Source: Thermoplasmata archaeon (GTDB lineage Archaea; Thermoplasmatota; Thermoplasmata; Lutacidiplasmatales; UBA184). From it: 6,730 nt of DNA. Positions 5,356-6,730 of this stretch are shown piece by piece (the stretch's first letter is position 1; the number at the start of each line of letters is the position of its first letter). The DNA is taken from the NCBI GenBank assembly GCA_030040035.1, contig JASHUJ010000033.1:1-6730 (forward strand). The letters run 5' to 3'. The translations under genes and the position numbers were made by a program. The notes beneath the pieces are model-generated. The model saw only the letters and a program-made list of their open reading frames with translations, was not told where the DNA came from and did no database searches.

Positions 5356-5535
5356 ATGACGGCTCGTGCACGAACGGTCATCCCCGTTGCGGACGATCGG
5401 GTTGAGAGGCAATCCGGACGGGGCCTCCGCGGGACGGGGCCGTATCCCGGGTTAGAAGCGGATGGAGACCTCCTTGCCGCCGCAGTCAGATCCGCGTCCA
5501 TCCGTGTCGAGTCCAGGCCGGGGTTGATCGTATGA
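5356..5535 (+). CDS. Doubtful 59-residue ORF between the SRPBCC and M29-like genes
   Basis: An ATG eight bases after the SRPBCC stop opens a 59-codon frame whose TGA (5533-5535) overlaps the next gene's ATG as ATGA, the same arrangement as at the arsR/SRPBCC junction. The peptide (MTARARTVIPVADDRVERQS at its start) is Arg- and Gly-rich with no motif I recognise. No Shine-Dalgarno precedes it, and its third-position GC by eye is lower than in the neighbouring genes. ORFs this long arise by chance in GC-rich DNA, so it is listed only because it would complete a chain of coupled genes. Otherwise the 183-base gap holds no promoter that I can see. Confidence 0.2.
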   Translation: MTARARTVIPVADDRVERQSGRGLRGTGPYPGLEADGDLLAAAVRSASIRVESRPGLIV

Positions 5536-6653
5536 GCGGGGGCCCATCGGATCTCGAGCGTGCGGCGATTCGCAACGTGGTCAGGAATTATCTCCGTGTC
5601 CAACCCGATGAGAACGTCATCGTCGACACGTGGGCCCATACGCTTCCGATCGCGTCGACGGTCGTAGACGAAGTCCGTCGAGCCGGCGGACGTGCCTTCC
5701 TCGCCTACGAGGATGACGGGGCATGGTGGCGCGCGGTGGAACGCAAGCAGACCGAACTGCTCGGTAGGCTCTCCGACCCGTACTGGGCCGCGCTCGAGGC
5801 CGCAGACGTCTACGTCATGTTCTGGGGCCCCGGCGACTCGGCTCGGGTCGAGAAGGTCTCCGAGAAGCGCCTTGACGAGACCACGGGCTGGTTCGACCGA
5901 TGGTACCGGACCGCTCGATCGACCGGACTGCGCGGCACGCGGATGGACGTGGGATTCGTGACCGACACGCGGGTCCGACACTGGGGGCTGCGGGAAAGAG
6001 GCTGGAGGCAGGGGATGCTTCAAGCGTGCCTCGCCGACCCGAAGGAGATGGCGGAGAACGGTCGGCGTCTCGCTCAAGCCCTTACGGGGAAGAAAACGGT
6101 CCGGATCACTCATCCGAATGGAACGGACGTCGAGGTAGCGTTGGCGGGACGGCCTTCGCGAACCTATGACGGTACTCCCCACCCGAAGGACCGGGCCTAC
6201 GGTCGGTACGATATGCTGGCGAATCTTCCCGCGGGGGAGTTTCGAGTCGCGCTCGACAGCAAGACCGCGGAAGGGAGCATCGTGGCGACCGAGCCCAGCT
6301 ACGACCTCACGTGGTACCCCTGGCAGACCTACCCGGGCGGGAGGTTCACGTTCGTGGACGGCCGGCTATCCTCCTTCTCGTTCGAGAAGGGTCAAACCAG
6401 GTTCGCGAAGCGATTTTCCTCCGCCACGTCGGGGAAGGACCGGACCGGTTCGCTCTCCGTCGGTCTGAACCCGCGGGCCAAACATCTCCCGTATGCGGAC
6501 TCGATCGAACTCGGTTCGGTCCAGCTGTCCGTGGGGTCGAACGCCTATCTGGGGGGAAGTAACCGCTCGGACCTCTGCGCATGGATCTCGCTGGGTGGAT
6601 CGGACATCAGCGTCGACGGGACCCCGATCGTCCGCGGGGGTAGGATCCTCTGA
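5532..6653 (+). CDS. Aminopeptidase T (M29)-like protein with altered metal site
   Basis: The 373 residues follow the layout of the M29/aminopeptidase T family. The N-terminal half begins ERAAIRNVVRNYLRVQPDENVIVDTW (9-34) and AGGRAFLAYEDD (51-62). The catalytic half contains NLPAGEFRVAL (231-241), GLNPRAK (311-317) and SVGSNAYLGGSNRSD (333-347). Known M29 enzymes bind two metals through Glu, Glu, His, His and Asp and release N-terminal amino acids. Here the first Glu (E236) and the Tyr (Y339) remain, but by my alignment from memory the second Glu is S307, the first His Q331, the second His C349 and the Asp W351. It may be non-peptidase or bind a different cofactor; the related fold in NicX is a dioxygenase, though its His/His/Asp iron ligands also seem absent. 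The ATG at 5532 is the first good start. No signal peptide is seen, so it is cytoplasmic. Confidence 0.75.
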   Translation: MSGGPSDLERAAIRNVVRNYLRVQPDENVIVDTWAHTLPIASTVVDEVRRAGGRAFLAYEDDGAWWRAVERKQTELLGRLSDPYWAALEAADVYVMFWGPGDSARVEKVSEKRLDETTGWFDRWYRTARSTGLRGTRMDVGFVTDTRVRHWGLRERGWRQGMLQACLADPKEMAENGRRLAQALTGKKTVRITHPNGTDVEVALAGRPSRTYDGTPHPKDRAYGRYDMLANLPAGEFRVALDSKTAEGSIVATEPSYDLTWYPWQTYPGGRFTFVDGRLSSFSFEKGQTRFAKRFSSATSGKDRTGSLSVGLNPRAKHLPYADSIELGSVQLSVGSNAYLGGSNRSDLCAWISLGGSDISVDGTPIVRGGRIL

Positions 6654-6730
6654 CCCGCTCTCCCACCGGGCCGCGTCCTGATTAGACGGTCACGGCGTGA
6701 GACGAAGCCGTTTCAAGATCTCCGCGAAGC

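Noticed and set aside
5328..6182. Long minus-strand open frame of 284 codons opposite the M29-like gene
   Set aside because: It is a GC-rich shadow frame: the plus-strand frame has family motifs throughout, while this one is Arg/Pro-rich and matches nothing.
6690..6730. Possible tail of a minus-strand gene (ending FAEILKRLRLTP) or start of a plus-strand gene (GTG at 6697, MRRSRFKISAK) at the right edge
   Set aside because: Only about 12 codons are visible on either strand and both read plausibly, so neither can be supported from this window.
1..6730. CRISPR array, insertion sequence or prophage genes
   Set aside because: No regularly spaced direct repeats, transposase or integrase motifs, or terminal inverted repeats are visible; the only mobile-associated element is the vapBC pair.

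Overview
The window looks like GC-rich chromosomal DNA from an archaeon; a GC-rich Thermoplasmatota-like lineage is my best guess. Three things point that way. The antitoxin of the vapBC pair belongs to a VapB family that I know mainly from archaea. Several genes have an AT-rich TATA-like element centred about 25-26 bases before the chosen start codon, which is the geometry of leaderless archaeal transcripts. No bacterial -35/-10 pairs stand out, and genes inside a transcription unit use Shine-Dalgarno sequences such as AAGGAGG. The taxonomic call is an inference.

Layout. Bases 1-330 hold no convincing gene, only a near-perfect 21-bp palindrome (265-285) downstream of vapC. Next is a minus-strand vapBC toxin-antitoxin pair (antitoxin 714-965, PIN-domain toxin 331-717), joined by a GTGA start/stop overlap. 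The intergenic region after it has a nearly symmetrical TATA-like element (993-1002) that could fire both ways. On the plus strand it would lead to a 32-codon ORF with an excellent ribosome binding site. A GNAT acetyltransferase (1183-1998) follows.

The most striking gene is at 2176-3603. It encodes a four-part protein: a ferritin-like helical bundle, a six-cysteine cluster, a PDZ-like domain and a complete class III nucleotidyl cyclase domain. By inspection it is a cytoplasmic sensor that would make a cyclic nucleotide, probably cAMP.

The right half has a minus-strand DinB-like metal-binding protein (3871-4365) that diverges from an arsR-like regulator (4549-4857). A perfect 20-bp palindrome (4418-4437) lies between them. 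The regulator is joined by an ATGA overlap to an AHSA1/SRPBCC-domain protein (4854-5348). Further along is an aminopeptidase T (M29)-like protein (5532-6653) in which most of the expected metal ligands appear to be replaced. A possible 59-codon ORF fills the gap between the last two and ends in another ATGA overlap, so all of these may form one transcription unit.

The gene set (toxin-antitoxin, acetyltransferase, cyclase sensor, ArsR/SRPBCC/DinB) reads as stress response and signalling rather than core metabolism. The strongest candidate for something undescribed is the ferritin-like/Cys-cluster/PDZ/cyclase fusion.
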